A DNA stretch of 64,000 bases from Prosapia bicincta (Eukaryota > Arthropoda > Insecta > Hemiptera > Cercopidae): contig JBAIZL010000006.1 in assembly GCA_036971475.1 (NCBI GenBank), positions 10,818,656 to 10,882,655 on the forward strand, given 5' to 3'. Made by a program: the position numbers and the translations under genes. Of this stretch, positions 12,301 through 21,404 are shown in pieces. Numbering within the stretch: position 1 is the stretch's first letter; each line of letters starts with the position of its first letter. The notes below the pieces were generated by a model that was not told the origin of the DNA, searched no databases, and was given only the letters and a program-made list of their open reading frames with translations.

Positions 12301-14763
12301 CAACAGAGAACGATTGGTATCACTCTAGTTTGTAACATCTTGTTTGCTAGATTGTAATGAGACCCTCTGATGACGATGACATGGTCATCGAAATGTACAT
12401 AAGGATTTAATCTTAAGTAACTTGTTTTGTTTGTTATTTTTGTGGCATTGGGGTTCTTTCCAATATTTTCATTGTTATTGTAAAAAAACTCTTGAATTTT
12501 TTAGTCCATTACATTCGGTGAAACTTAATTAATCACTTTAACATTAGTGTATGACTATCCGAACTTTAAATTTTGTAAAAACTTACTGAGAGAGAACGTT
12601 ATTGATCGGTATGTGGCGATCTTCATGAGTGTCTTCAAGTTGGAGTTGTTAGGTTAAACCGTCACCGTCACATAGCAATTAAAAACGTTCTGTCTCAAGA
12701 GAGTTTTTTTCAAGATTTAAAGTTCGGATTTTCACTAACTAATGTTAAAGTGATTAATTGTAAATGAACGTGAGATTAAACAAATATTACTATTTAGTAT
12801 TAGCATTAATTTTTTATAATAAAGGTAGTTGATTTTTATAATTTGTTATAATGCAGGGTTCTAGCTGGTGGAAGTATGAATTCTGTTATGGGAAATTTGT
12901 TGAACAATTTCATGTAGAAAGAGATGGGACAAGAACAGTAATCAAGTTAGGAAGTTTTGACAGAAATGCGCATTTACAATGGTTGAAGAAAAATCCACAC
13001 AAGATACCTAAACCTGCATCATATAGAAGGCTTGTCTCTCATTATTATGGAGGTGGCAGTTTGTGCGCGTCAACCGGTCGACCAAGAGAAACTGAGGTGA
13101 GATTCTGTTTTAAAAAATATTTTTTGAATGATTTTGATGTTTTGCTGGTAATATTTGTAAAGTATGGAAATAATTGTAAAGCATCTTTAGGCATATAATA
13201 GAAAAAAAGTTAAAGTGAAAATATAGTAGTTGTAGGTTTTAAACTGTCACCTGAAATAAATAGGATCAAAAAGGTAAATACTTATACTGTTGCTTTTATT
13301 TCTTGTCGATGAGTTCTATAACTTTCATTTTGAGTGAGAGAGACAAACCATCACCACTACTCGATGTCATCAGGTTCTTACTATGGAAAGGTTAATATTC
13401 CTGCTCCAAATACTGAACGCTGTTGAAGAGAGCTATCAGACATTTGTTGGTTAGGTCAGATAATGAATTTTTTATTAGTGAGTCTTGTTTAAGTTTCAAG
13501 TTTGTTATTTAATTTGTAGTTTGTGATTTTTCATTTAGGCTTCTGAGTGTGTTGTTTTTTGCTTTAAATTTATCTTTTAGTTATTTAATTTTTATTGTTA
13601 GAGATATTATGTTATAGATATAATGGCATAAGACTGTAGGAGGCGATTTAATATGAGATATGTTTATTTTAGACAGTGAAACCGATCTAGCCTGAAGTAC
13701 AATCGAAATGTCTTTCATTGATGAATTTAATGGAAATGTAAATGACCCAATTTTAGAGTTTCCTAAATTAAAAAAAAAATATTTCTAAATTCCATTTTCT
13801 TTTAGCTTTAAAATGATATGCAACTTGTAATATTTATTTTAATTCCAATGTAAAATATGTACAATGTTGCTATTCTATTTTGTTGACTTTTTTTATACAT
13901 ATTTCATACGAGCATAACACTATCTATATGTAAGTAATCAATTCATATGTATATATTTCATATATGAAAGCTTGTTTCATTCCCTTTAAAACAATGTTTA
14001 ATTTGTTGTAAATATGGTATTTATTATGTCAAGAATTTTTTTATAGTTTACCTAAAAACCTCCAGGCAGATAGAGACGGGTGTCTACTAAGGGACTAGGC
14101 TTCAAAGTGTTAATATGGTAACAATGTCAGCCCCCTCCTATGGCACGATAGACAACAAAGTGATAATTGATCTCCGTCCGTGTTCACTCAATCATGTCAA
14201 GAGTTACAGTCGTTATCATACCCTTAAGTGTAGCAGATTCCTAATGTGTCAAGTCTACATTGATATTATTTTTCTATTTTACTACAAAATATCTTTTGTT
14301 AATACATTTCTCAAAAATTGTACCTATAGGAGTTTGAAAATTATAACACCTAACCGTTTACTGTTTCATAGCTATCTTATTGTATTTATTATTTCAAAAA
14401 TTTAAATCAAATGTAAATAATAACACACTATGTATTAGTAAAACAAAAATAAAAATAGTTTCTTTCTGCAAACCCGACCGTAGTTACACTTAGTTTCTAT
14501 CTTGCCACAGGAATTCTGTTATTAAATAATAATTTATTTAAATCTTTCAGGTCAAACTGAAGTGTGTAGAAGGTGCATCTAAATCCTCCGTTAGTTTATT
14601 TCTTCTTGAACCCCAAACATGTCAATATATACTCGGAGTTGAGTCACCTCTAATCTGTCAGATTTTACCAAAGTTGGATGATGCTGGTCTAATACCACTT
14701 GAACAGTCATCAGATGACTTAGATGAGGATGAGGAGGTGGTTTTAGCAGATAACGATGATTAA
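232..14763 (+). CDS. ERLEC1: ERLEC1 (endoplasmic reticulum lectin 1), 3' part of gene, 5 exons in window
   Basis: Joined exons 232-352, 2857-2919, 5477-5617, 12857-13096 and 14551-14763 give about 258 codons ending in TAA. All junctions after the first acceptor are in phase 0. The family is an ER-lumenal lectin that binds trimmed N-glycans and hands misfolded glycoproteins to the HRD1/SEL1L ERAD ligase. Exon 4 opens with WWKYEFCYGK and exon 5 holds VKLKCVEG and QYILGVESP, the signatures of the second MRH (mannose-6-phosphate receptor homology) domain. The Q in VEQFH, the R of RRLVSHYYG, the E of KCVEG and the Y of QYILG fit the sugar-binding Q-R-E-Y set. The linker motif NFLSGENC just before the domain is also ERLEC1-like rather than OS-9-like. 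The first MRH domain and signal peptide lie upstream of the window. The protein ends in an acidic tail without KDEL. Introns are full of transposons but coding exons look intact. Confidence 0.9.
1053..1754. mobile_element. Tigger/pogo-like MITE, degraded
   Basis: The left end is CAGTAGTGTCTTGATAATTT after a TA. The right end has CTCGAAATATCGGGACT followed by TCGAGACTCTAC, i.e. two Tigger-like terminal motifs. No transposase frame is visible. Internal words are shared with 50672-51267 and 47385-47695, so these belong to one family. It sits in an ERLEC1 intron. Confidence 0.55.
2114..2363. mobile_element. 250-bp MITE with 42-bp TIRs
   Basis: The ends are inverted copies over 42 bp (GGTTGATACGTGAGTCAAG versus GGTTGATATGCGAGTCAAG, continuing through AAACC.TAATTTATT). 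There is no coding capacity. I did not find a clear target duplication. It lies in the first ERLEC1 intron of the window. Confidence 0.7.
2857..2919 (+). CDS. ERLEC1: ERLEC1 short exon
   Basis: A 63-bp exon after TTCCTCAG encodes DDDGKRAKVVAVFSIDKVQGE in the frame expected from both neighbours. Its donor is GTCTGT, a poor match to the usual GTRAGT. Acceptor and phase support it, but the low-complexity start and weak donor leave room for a different boundary. Confidence 0.65.
3690..4400 (+). pseudogene. LINE 3' fragment: RNase H and C-terminal Cys/His region
   Basis: In shifting frames the stretch encodes FFTDSQAAIIAI, a disrupted QWIPSH.GI.GN..AD segment (RNase H), then ADFRLLTGHDYLQGHLY and CPLCFDGVMNGDHISTC, typical of the C-terminus of I/jockey-group LINE polyproteins. 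Stops and frameshifts make it a dead 5'-truncated copy. Confidence 0.7.
5350..5399. repeat. 25-bp tandem duplication
   Basis: Two adjacent copies of CATYCTGATGATAAATAACA plus five bases, differing at two positions. It lies in the ERLEC1 intron just before the exon at 5477. No function is evident. Confidence 0.8.
5477..5617 (+). CDS. ERLEC1: ERLEC1 exon upstream of MRH2
   Basis: The exon follows a strong polypyrimidine tract and TTTTAG and ends before GTAAGA. It reads DGETQTQLHFELRP and ends in NFLSGENCLQG. The FLSG..C..G stretch sits directly before the second MRH domain in ERLEC1 proteins, which ties this exon to the next one 7.2 kb away across a LINE and a PLE remnant. Confidence 0.85.
6060..6900 (+). 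pseudogene. Penelope-like element remnant (RT C-terminus and GIY-YIG endonuclease)
   Basis: In broken frames the A-rich stretch encodes a YRKPITTTDRVSNHP-like block that follows the RT domain of PLEs and, near 6580, FYIGQNRRN, the second half of a GIY-YIG nuclease. Stops and frameshifts abound. A 71-codon open stretch at 6636-6851 is the tail of the nuclease domain. It is followed by the terminal repeat at 6900-7020, which recurs at 16.45-16.68 kb. Confidence 0.7.
6900..7020 (+). repeat. PLE terminal repeat with weak hammerhead-like fold
   Basis: The segment contains CAGCATTGAACAAT, the hairpin GCACTGATGGAGTGT, then GAAACACGTC and TGG. Aligned with the 16.5-kb copies it gives stem I (CAGCA with TGCTG, partly lost here), stem II GCACT/AGTGY, GAA, a short ACACGT stem III and C17. 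The box before stem II reads UUGAACA instead of CUGANGA, so activity is doubtful. Confidence 0.45.
7322..8133 (+). pseudogene. LINE ORF1 (gag-like RNA-binding protein), broken
   Basis: ORF1 proteins of this group coat the retrotransposon RNA. The first open stretch, 7322-7612, starts MDSKTTSNMTSLKRTRQDSP. After a stop and at least one frameshift the frame at 7768-8133 carries three knuckles: CFKCQRFGHISSTC, CGICSIEGHDDKEC and CANCGGDHPAQSYNC. The Pro-rich C-terminus continues in pieces to about 8640. At least one stop and one frameshift inactivate it. Confidence 0.82.
8698..11655 (+). pseudogene. LINE ORF2: endonuclease, reverse transcriptase, partial RNase H, broken
   Basis: The endonuclease motifs QWNIKGVRSH, YLQETHLHE, VGDFNAHHLAWGS and SDHVPIKI appear in sequence from 8720 to 9350 in changing frames. 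RT motifs follow: CGFRQRRSSVDQL, AVFFDLEKAY (motif A), SQGSVLSVTLF (motif B) and SLFVDDFCIY (motif C, FVDD where FADD is commoner). TDGSKLDNGVGWAFY near 11570 is the start of RNase H. At least six stops or frameshifts are visible, so no full protein can be made. Confidence 0.87.
12004..12048 (-). ncRNA. Hammerhead ribozyme motif, type I, left arm
   Basis: Read on the minus strand: stem I ACCCC, box CTGATGA, one extra T, stem II GATGAC-ATG-GTCATC, GAA, self-complementary ATGTACAT as stem III, A at the cleavage position, then AGGGT closing stem I (4 of 5 pairs). The core nucleotides fit the hammerhead consensus. The extra base between box and stem II recurs in all copies here. Very short stem III fits hammerheads that work as dimers. 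Confidence 0.6.
12362..12406 (+). ncRNA. Hammerhead ribozyme motif, type I, right arm
   Basis: ACCCT, CTGATGA, an extra C, GATGAC-ATG-GTCATC, GAA, ATGTACAT, A and AGGAT occur in order. Stem I has four of five pairs; stem II is perfect over 6 bp. It is the mirror partner of the motif at 12004-12048. Confidence 0.6.
12488..12765. repeat. Foldback repeat related to the 41.6-kb PLE end
   Basis: It starts TTGAATTTTTTAGTCCATTA and shares TTCGGTGAA, ATCACTTTAACATTAG, TATCCGAACTTTA and GAACGTT with the PLE terminus at 41605-41775. The right arm (about 12650-12765) is the inverted copy of the left. The hammerhead box is decayed in both arms (CTCATGA on the left). It abuts the previous foldback repeat. 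Confidence 0.7.
12857..13096 (+). CDS. ERLEC1: ERLEC1 exon, first half of second MRH domain
   Basis: The acceptor is ATGCAG and the donor GTGAGA. Eighty codons encode GSSWWKYEFCYGKFVEQFH, then KLGSFDRNAHLQW, RRLVSHYYGGGSLC and TGRPRETE. It contains the conserved cysteines, the Gln of VEQFH and the Arg of RRLVSH expected to contact mannose. Confidence 0.92.
13097..14550. other. ERLEC1 last intron, no recognised element
   Basis: This is AT-rich intron sequence. I found no protein-like frame, TIR pair or tandem repeat in it. A 96-codon open stretch at 14115-14405 looks like chance. Confidence 0.6.
14551..14763 (+). CDS. ERLEC1: ERLEC1 last exon, end of MRH2 and acidic tail
   Basis: After AATCTTTCAG the exon reads VKLKCVEGASKSS, FLLEPQTCQYILGVESP and LICQILPKLDDAG, and ends with an Asp/Glu-rich tail before TAA at 14761-14763. 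The first block is almost diagnostic for ERLEC1 MRH2. An AATAAA lies about 100 bp downstream. Confidence 0.93.
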   Translation, partial: VKLKCVEGASKSSVSLFLLEPQTCQYILGVESPLICQILPKLDDAGLIPLEQSSDDLDEDEEVVLADNDD

Positions 14764-14864
14764 ATGTGTAGTTAATATGAAAGGTTATATTGTACTAGGG
14801 GTGGATGTATTTAGTTGTAAATATATGTTTCTTATAACGAGGAGTATAGTTATTAATAATAAGG

Positions 14865-14870
14865 AATAAA
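14865..14870 (+). promoter_or_regulatory. Poly(A) signal candidate for ERLEC1
   Basis: AATAAA lies 102 bp after the ERLEC1 stop in AT-rich sequence. Position and sequence fit a canonical polyadenylation signal, but such hexamers are frequent by chance at this base composition. Confidence 0.5.
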
Positions 14871-15811
14871 TTTCTTGAGTTGATGGTTGTGAGCTTTAAT
14901 ATAAGAAGAATTAATCCTCACTAAAAATCAATCTAGTGTTGAGGTAACTGGTTTCACTAGATTGAAAGTAAATATAATTTTAAATGATAATATTGTTATG
15001 TTGAGGGTTAGAAGTTTTATACCATGCCCAAATCTTATTGCTGATTATTTCTATTTCTTCTATTATATATCTTGTTCAAATTTTCAATCGTTAATAAAAT
15101 ACTTTTTACTCATCCACTCAAGTTCAAATACATTTTGTTAAACTCATAGTGGACAACACTTATTGTTAATTTAACTTTTTCAAATATTAATTCAATGATT
15201 AAATTTTAATTTTATATGGGAGAAAAACTGATTACAAAATGGGCAAGGTATGCAATAGTTATTTTCATCCATTTGGCTTAAAATGGGACATCAAATGGGA
15301 TATGATTTCATAAAACAGCTGATTTTATTTATAGGTTATGTACTAGAACAGCTGTTTTAAGGCATAGGTTATGTTACTTCTTTTATATTGTAATTATTTA
15401 ATAAAATGTAACTGAAATAAGAATTGTTTCTGTTGTCCAGGTTCAATTCCCAAGTAGGAATTGACTTTAAAAGAATTTTGTTTATATTACTAGTCTAATT
15501 GTAATTTTGCGTAATAAATATTCAAAAATCTTGAAATGAATGTTTTTGGAGAAGACTGTTGTTCTTGAGGTAATTTATGACGCTGCATATCACTGGCAAT
15601 AGTGATTGACCTTGAACAGTCATATACCTATCCTTTGTCCGTCTAATAACAATCAGTAATAGTGTATCAGTTGAGTGAAAATGTTTGATTTTTAGAAATT
15701 TATTTATAAAAGTCTGCTTTGTATTGGGTCTAACAATTAGATAATCACATCAGATGTGATGTGCTTTAGATAATATTGTAATAATTGTAAATAAATAAAC
15801 TTCTTGAACCA
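14871..15811. other. Intergenic sequence after ERLEC1, nothing recognised
   Basis: The stretch is AT-rich without convincing coding frame or repeat structure that I could see. It includes the presumed end of the ERLEC1 3' UTR. Confidence 0.5.
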
Positions 15812-16006
15812 CAAACACTAGTTGTTTATGACGGAGTGTACATTTCGATGGCAAAACAATCATCTTCAGAGGAAATTACTACAACACTAACTCTTGTATT
15901 AACTACAGAGTCAGTAACTACTTACAGTTAGTCTTGTAGTAATTTACTCTGAAGATGATGGCCTTGCCATTGAAATGTAAACTCCGTCATAAACAAAGAG
16001 TGTTTT
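15812..16006. repeat. Foldback repeat with CTGAAGA-type hammerhead core in each arm
   Basis: Left arm 15812-15890 and right arm 15927-16006 are inverted copies (GTTTATGACGGAGTGTACAT against ATGTAAACTCCGTCATAAAC). The right arm on plus has CTGAAGA, an extra T, GATGGC-CTT-GCCATT and GAAATG (15949-15975); the left arm on minus has CTGAAGA at 15869-15863 and GCCATCGAAATGTACACT. Core and stem II are convincing, stem I is not. Confidence 0.7.
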
Positions 16007-16445
16007 AAGAGGTTTTCATATATTTATAATTAAAAATTATACCACAGTTGGTCCAAGTTGATATTGTAACAAGTTTGTTTTTTCTTTTATTTATGTTTCT
16101 ACTTGGGTTTAAATAATTATTAAACCCACTTCTAACTACCTTAGAACTTTCAATTTCACATCTAAAATGATACTCTTCCTTAGTTTCAAGAATTTTGGAA
16201 TTTTTTAAAATTGAACAAAATAGTCGATATTTTCACACTTGATCAACAGTCTAAGACCGAATGACTTGTGATTACAGGTGATATAATAAACAAAGTAGGG
16301 TACATAACCTATATAATTGTCATAATAGAGATGTTTATTTATATGACAGTAACGAAGAGAGTAGAAAAATATTGTCATATTCTAGTCATCGAGAAAGTGA
16401 TAAGCACATCTGTTGTTTAGTTTTCCAATGATTACTGCAATGGAC

Positions 16446-16676
16446 TACTATTGGTGCTACTTGGCAAAAAAAACCACTACTTACAGATATTTTTTCAGCA
16501 CACGAGTTTCACACTAGTTCAATGCTGTAAGTCAAGGACAAGACTGTTGCTCAGGTGACTGTGTTAGTGAGAGTCTGTGGTGTGTTATATTAAACAATGC
16601 ACTGATCTAGTGCAAAACATGTCTGCTGAAAAATATCAGCAAGTAGCGGTTTTTGCCAAGTAATATTAACAGTAGT
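16446..16676. repeat. Foldback repeat, same family as the PLE end at 6.9 kb
   Basis: Arms about 16446-16530 and 16594-16676 pair (CTACTTGGCAAAAA against TTTTTGCCAAGTAATA). The left arm read on minus repeats the 6900-7010 segment, including CAGCATTGAAC and CTCGTGTGCTG. The right arm has the perfect hairpin GCACTGATCTAGTGC followed by AAAACATGTC and TGCTG. It ends about 25 bp before the mariner at 16701. Confidence 0.7.
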
Positions 16677-16700
16677 AATTTTAAAAGCTCAAGATATACG

Positions 16701-18017
16701 AGGTGAGGCTAGAAAAAAACCGAACTAGCACAGGTGAAACAATAAAACGAATGCAATATGGCTGAAAGTCGCCTGGCCTGTCACGTGACTCTTGCTCCGC
16801 CTACTGCTCGAGTTTCATCTGCCTCCTGCACTCAGTCTGCCCGTGGCGTCTTTTCTAAGTAGTTGACGTTTTGTCTGTGCGTTGGAAAAATGTTGAGTGT
16901 ACAGAAAAAACAGTGTGTTAACATCAAATTTCTTTTCAAACTTGGAAAATCTGCAAGTGAAAGTTTGTAATGTTGCAACAAGTGTATGGCGATGATTGTT
17001 TATCGCGAACACAAGTGTTTGAGTGGTTTAAACGATTTAAAGATGGCCGCGAAGACAAGTGATGACGCTCGCACTGGCAGACCATTGTCAGCAAAAACTG
17101 ATGCAAACATTGAAAAAATCGGTAAACTTGTTCGAGAAGATCGCCATTTAACAATCAGAGCAATGTCTGAGTTGACAGGAATTGACAAGGAAAGTGTTAG
17201 GCAGATTCTTCATGAAAGTTTCAACATGAACAAAGTGTGTGCAAAAATGGTTCCAAAGTGTCTCACAATTGAACAGAAGGAACGCCGAAGAATGATTTGT
17301 TCTGACATCCTAGAAAACATTGAAAGTGATCCCACCTTTTTACAAAATGTTATTACTTGTGATGAATCGTGGTTTTTTACTTACGATCCCGAAACCAAAC
17401 GCCAATCGATGCATTGGAAATCTCCTGATTCTCCACGACAAAAAAAAAGCACGAATGTCAAAATCGAAATTCAAGGCAATGATGATTGTTTTTTTTTATG
17501 TCAAAGGGATTGTACACATTGATTGGGTACCAGAGGGACAAACAGTGAATCAGCATTACTACATTAGCGTCCTGACTACCCTACGTGAGCGAGTACGGAG
17601 AAAACGGAACGATTTGTGGAAAAAAAAGACATGGATCCTGCACCAAGACAATGCCCCAGCTTACAATGCGTTGTCAGTGAAGACGTTTTTAGCTAATCAC
17701 AACATTCCCATCTTAGACCATCCACCCTACTCACCTGATTTGGCCCCCTGTGATTTTTTTCTTTTCCCTAAAGTCAAGTCAGCTTTGAAAGGAACTAGAT
17801 TTGAGAGTGTTGAAGCAGTAAAAGAAAAACCGACGAAAGTAATGTATGGACTTACCGAAAATGATCTGCAGCATTGCTATGAACAGTGGAAAATTCGTAT
17901 GGAGCGGTGTATAGACCGAGGAGGAGAGTACATTGAAGGAGATAACATCAAATTGTAAATAATGGAAAATAAAATTTTTTTATAGCATCAGTTCGGTTTT
18001 TTTCTAGCCACACCTCG
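16701..18017 (+). mobile_element. mariner transposon with intact ends, 1317 bp
   Basis: Terminal inverted repeats of about 28 bp (CGAGGTGAGGCTAGAAAAAA at the left; the right end is the inverted copy with one difference) are flanked by the TA duplication at 16699-16700 and 18018-18019. Inside is one transposase reading through several frame breaks. It lies in the region between ERLEC1 and DTL. Confidence 0.95.
16889..17958 (+). pseudogene. mariner transposase (DD34D), frameshifted
   Basis: It begins MLSVQKKQCVNIKFLFKLGK, an N-terminal helix-turn-helix. TGRPLSAKT and REDRHLTIRAMSEL form the second HTH. TCDESWFFTY carries the first catalytic Asp, HQDNAPAY the second and YSPDLAPCDFFLFP the third, so the triad is present. 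Frameshifts near 16970-17050 and around 17480 (a T8 run) split the gene. The last part, 17500-17958, is open to its stop. Confidence 0.92.
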
Positions 18018-18019
18018 TA

Positions 18020-18610
18020 CAACACAAAATACTAAAATGAGTCGCTACTGAGATCGTTATGGTCTATTCATAGCAATGTATGCAGACTGTAAGTGGGCAA
18101 ACCTGCTTTGTGATGGAACCCACCAACTCAAAATTGAAATAGAAAGTACATTCTAAACTTATTCATTCAACACTAGCATTACAGTCAATAATTTCACTCT
18201 GGAAGTTCCATTAAACCCTGACTACCTCATGAATCGTCTTTCTTGGGCTTTACAGCGCACCCAGAATTTCGTTAAGAAGGGCCAAGGACATCAACTCTGT
18301 TGTAATATTCCCAAAAATCAGTAGTTACTTGAATACATACTTCATTTTACTTTAGGGTCCAAGCTATACAACTTTAAAGTATATTCCTGAAGCTTTTATT
18401 ATTGATGTATTTAAATATTATTATAATTTCCTAATTAACGATTCTAATACTTCAGAAAATCAAACTAACAAATGAATTATTAACATTTATTTATTGGTCA
18501 ATCCTAGTAGTTGAATTTATAAACGACGTATGCACACTATACCATTTCCAATGTAGGATAGTGTGTGTACATTTTTTTTCTTTATAGGGATGCTGAGGTA
18601 GGGCAGGCCC
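18020..18610. other. Intergenic, nothing recognised
   Basis: No coding frame, TIR or tandem structure that I could support in this AT-rich stretch. Confidence 0.5.
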
Positions 18611-18624
18611 CCTCTTTGGTGAGC

Positions 18625-18703
18625 CACTGCTTGAGCTATCAATAGACGAAACCACCTCTATTAATAGCCTAAGCAGTGGCGCACCGAAGAGGGGGGTACC
18701 TCT
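18625..18703. repeat. Short GC-rich hairpin with transposon-end-like arms
   Basis: CCCCCTCTTTGGTGAGCCAC and its inverted counterpart GTGGCGCACCGAAGAGGGGG flank a short spacer; the match continues inward through CTGCTTGAGCTAT. CAGTGGCGCACC resembles DNA-transposon termini. The two ends point away from each other. Confidence 0.65.
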
Positions 18704-18705
18704 AT

Positions 18706-20129
18706 TTACAGAGGTACTACTCTCGCCATGCCCACAAAAAGGAAGTTCTTGTTTTCTGAGATTACACACAAATAACCAATCTACCAAACCCCCCCTCCAA
18801 TAATGAGTAACTAATGTGTTACAACTGTTAAACAAGCTGCTTCTGATAAGGCATGTTCTATTCTATTCCTACCAAGATTAGAAAAAACCATTCCCTTTTC
18901 ACAATATGTCTGAAATCTGGTGCTTGTGTGCTCTTCTATGAAAATTTTTGATGGATGCCACACCCATTCCATTCACTGTCACCCCCAAGGAACACAAACA
19001 TGATAATAAAACTTACAGCCTGTCGTATTTGCCATGGGCTATTGCTGATTCTTATACCATCGAAACTGGAAAGTTAATACTTGGCCTCTATCTTTTATAC
19101 AACTTTTAAGAATGGGTGTAGCTGCTTATTTTTTCAGAGCACAATTTTTTTTTAAAGGAAATAGAGTTTGAAACAAGATCATTGCAAATGGATTTAAAGA
19201 CCGATAAATCAATAAAATTGTCCACTTCAAACGAGTATTTGTCGTTTTTTGGTGTAATGATTTTTGCAAATCCAGTGAAACTTTATTATTTTGGTTGTGT
19301 TGTAACAGCTTAAACTTTGATCAGTATCCTGGTTATTTATACTCGTAATTGTTACAAAAAGTGTTTTAAAATTAACAAATGAAAATATGTTACAAAAGAG
19401 TGAGTAATGGGTGGGTTTGTAAATATAGAACTAAACTGTAAACATATTTTTTCTCTGATACAACGATATTTATAGTGTAAAAAGACATGCTTGTAAAAAA
19501 CTAAACTTTCCCTAGGTAGTAATGCTTCAGTTGTAAGTGATACATGGTTGACTAGTAGCAGATCTCAATGCTAAGAATCCTATACAATTTTCAGATGTCA
19601 TTATGGGCAGACGCTAACTATTAATCATCAATAATTAATTAAATTTACAAATAATATAATTGGGTTACTAGGGGCGGATCAAAGGAAATAACCTTTACCA
19701 ATTGAAAACAAAACCTTAATTAACAAATAAGAATTTAAACATTTTTCATGCTCTATTTGAGATGATGAAAATATGAAATGAGTGCAAAAACATTTGGTAT
19801 TTAATATTACAGGTCTCAAAATATCATCATATGACAGAAATATATGTAAGTACATACACACAGTATATTTTAACTTGGTTAGTATTTAATACGATTAATT
19901 GTGAAAATCTTATAATTTTTCTTATATTGAAAAAAATAGCAATGAAGGTCACCAATATGGCTTTGTTACAGAAAATAATCTTACTTTATACACACTATGC
20001 CTAGAAACTCATTAATAAACCTATTACATAAAAATACATTTTAAAACATTAATATGAAATTTTAAAGTACAAAGTATGAAATTTTTTAATGTATGCCATT
20101 ACTATAGCGACCAGCATACAGATACAAGG
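18706..20129. other. Intergenic, nothing recognised
   Basis: AT-rich. Open stretches at 18491-18835 and 19679-19861 on the minus strand have no domain features and look like chance. Confidence 0.5.
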
Positions 20130-21404
20130 GTTGTACAGAAAGTAAAGAGCGTTTGTGAATCCACTCCCATGACTGAATGCATGGCAGCTAGTTCAGTCTC
20201 CTGGCTCAGTATAAGCAGTTATGTTGTGCTGTGGTCACAGTTATGATATTAAAAAAATAGCTGTACAAATAGAAAACCCTAACATATGCGAAGAGCATGT
20301 CATTTTTGTTTTAATGCACAAAATTATAAACAAGATTTAAGACAACCGAAGTCTTACTTTGAGTATTTTACATGTATCAGTTAAATCATAAGGTCTCTAC
20401 TACATAAAAATAGTGACAGCACCTTGGGTACAGGAAAATATGTGCTTGTTGGGGGCTTAAGGGAACAGCCCTTCAGGGTTTGACTGAATAACACAAACAT
20501 GGCAACCATATTATAGTAATGAAACGAGTTTCGTGCAGAATGGCGGAAACAAAGTGATGAAGATTTCATTAGAGATGGTTGATATTTTCTGTCAAGATGA
20601 CTTGTTACTGATATTCGTTTGTCGCTGGTGGTACCAGTGACAAAATATGGAAAATGCCAATTCCAGTGACAATCCATTGGAAGATGCCTCTGTTGTAGTC
20701 GATCGGAAAAGGTTGGAGTCACTGGATGTAATGGCTGTGATTGGTTGATTTGTTGCTGTCACTGGCTCTGCTCTCACCGCTCGGCTCACAGCACAGATTA
20801 TCATGCAGTGTCGTTGGCTGGAGGGCGAGTTATCTCAGTTGTGCTTGGGCAAAATGCCGCTGTCGCGACTGAATAGTTATAATATTTTATCACGACTGTC
20901 ATTGGTTGATTTGTGTCAGGTTTCAAGATAGTGACAGTGTTATGTACAGTAGATATTCGTTACTCGGTAGTTTGTTCTTAATTTCATAGGAGTTTATTTT
21001 AAATAAAATGAGCCTTAAAAAAAAGCGAGGTGTGGAATCATTTCACCAGTGGTATGCCTGCCTGTTATTGGCACATACAGAGCCGTCTCAGTATCCCTTG
21101 TTACCAGTAAAAGTCACTGATCAAAAAATCACCTGCCACGGAAATCACCGATCCGTTAAAGTCACTGGATTGACCATCCCTAGATCCCATAAAAGTAGTA
21201 TCACCATGACTTTGTTCATTGGCAGCTAAAGAATAGATCGGCATTAAAAACTGGTTACATGCTACAAGTGCCCTGTCACTTAAGGTGACTACAGCGAACA
21301 ATAGAACAAGATACAGTGATAAATAAATTTTTGTATTGATATATTTTGTTTTAATTTAGCTATTACAAATAGCGTTCTTTACTTTGTGGACGGCTCATAT
21401 AAAC
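20130..21404 (+). mobile_element. mariner shell with an unexplained core
   Basis: The ends are inverted copies (TGTACAGAAAGTAAAGAGCG left; TCCACAAAGTAAAGAACG in the right end read inversely). Shortly after the left end, codons for a KKIAVQIENPNICEEHVIF-like segment match a mariner N-terminus. The following ~900 bp have no transposase similarity; instead they contain repeated CCAGTGAC / GTCACTGG words and a duplicated ATTGGTTGATTTGT. Probably a mariner that lost its centre and took up another non-autonomous element. Confidence 0.6.

Larger units (their letters stand above)
11915..12485. repeat. Foldback repeat with a hammerhead motif in each arm
   Basis: The two arms (about 11915-12170 and 12225-12485) are imperfect inverted copies: TTACAATGAAAATGTTGGAA at the left end mirrors TTCCAATATTTTCATTGT at the right, and GCGTGAAGTAAGCTCCGCCC mirrors GGGCGGAGCTTACCTCATGC near the centre. 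The left arm carries the hammerhead on the minus strand (12004-12048), the right arm on the plus strand (12362-12406). No protein is encoded. Confidence 0.85.
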
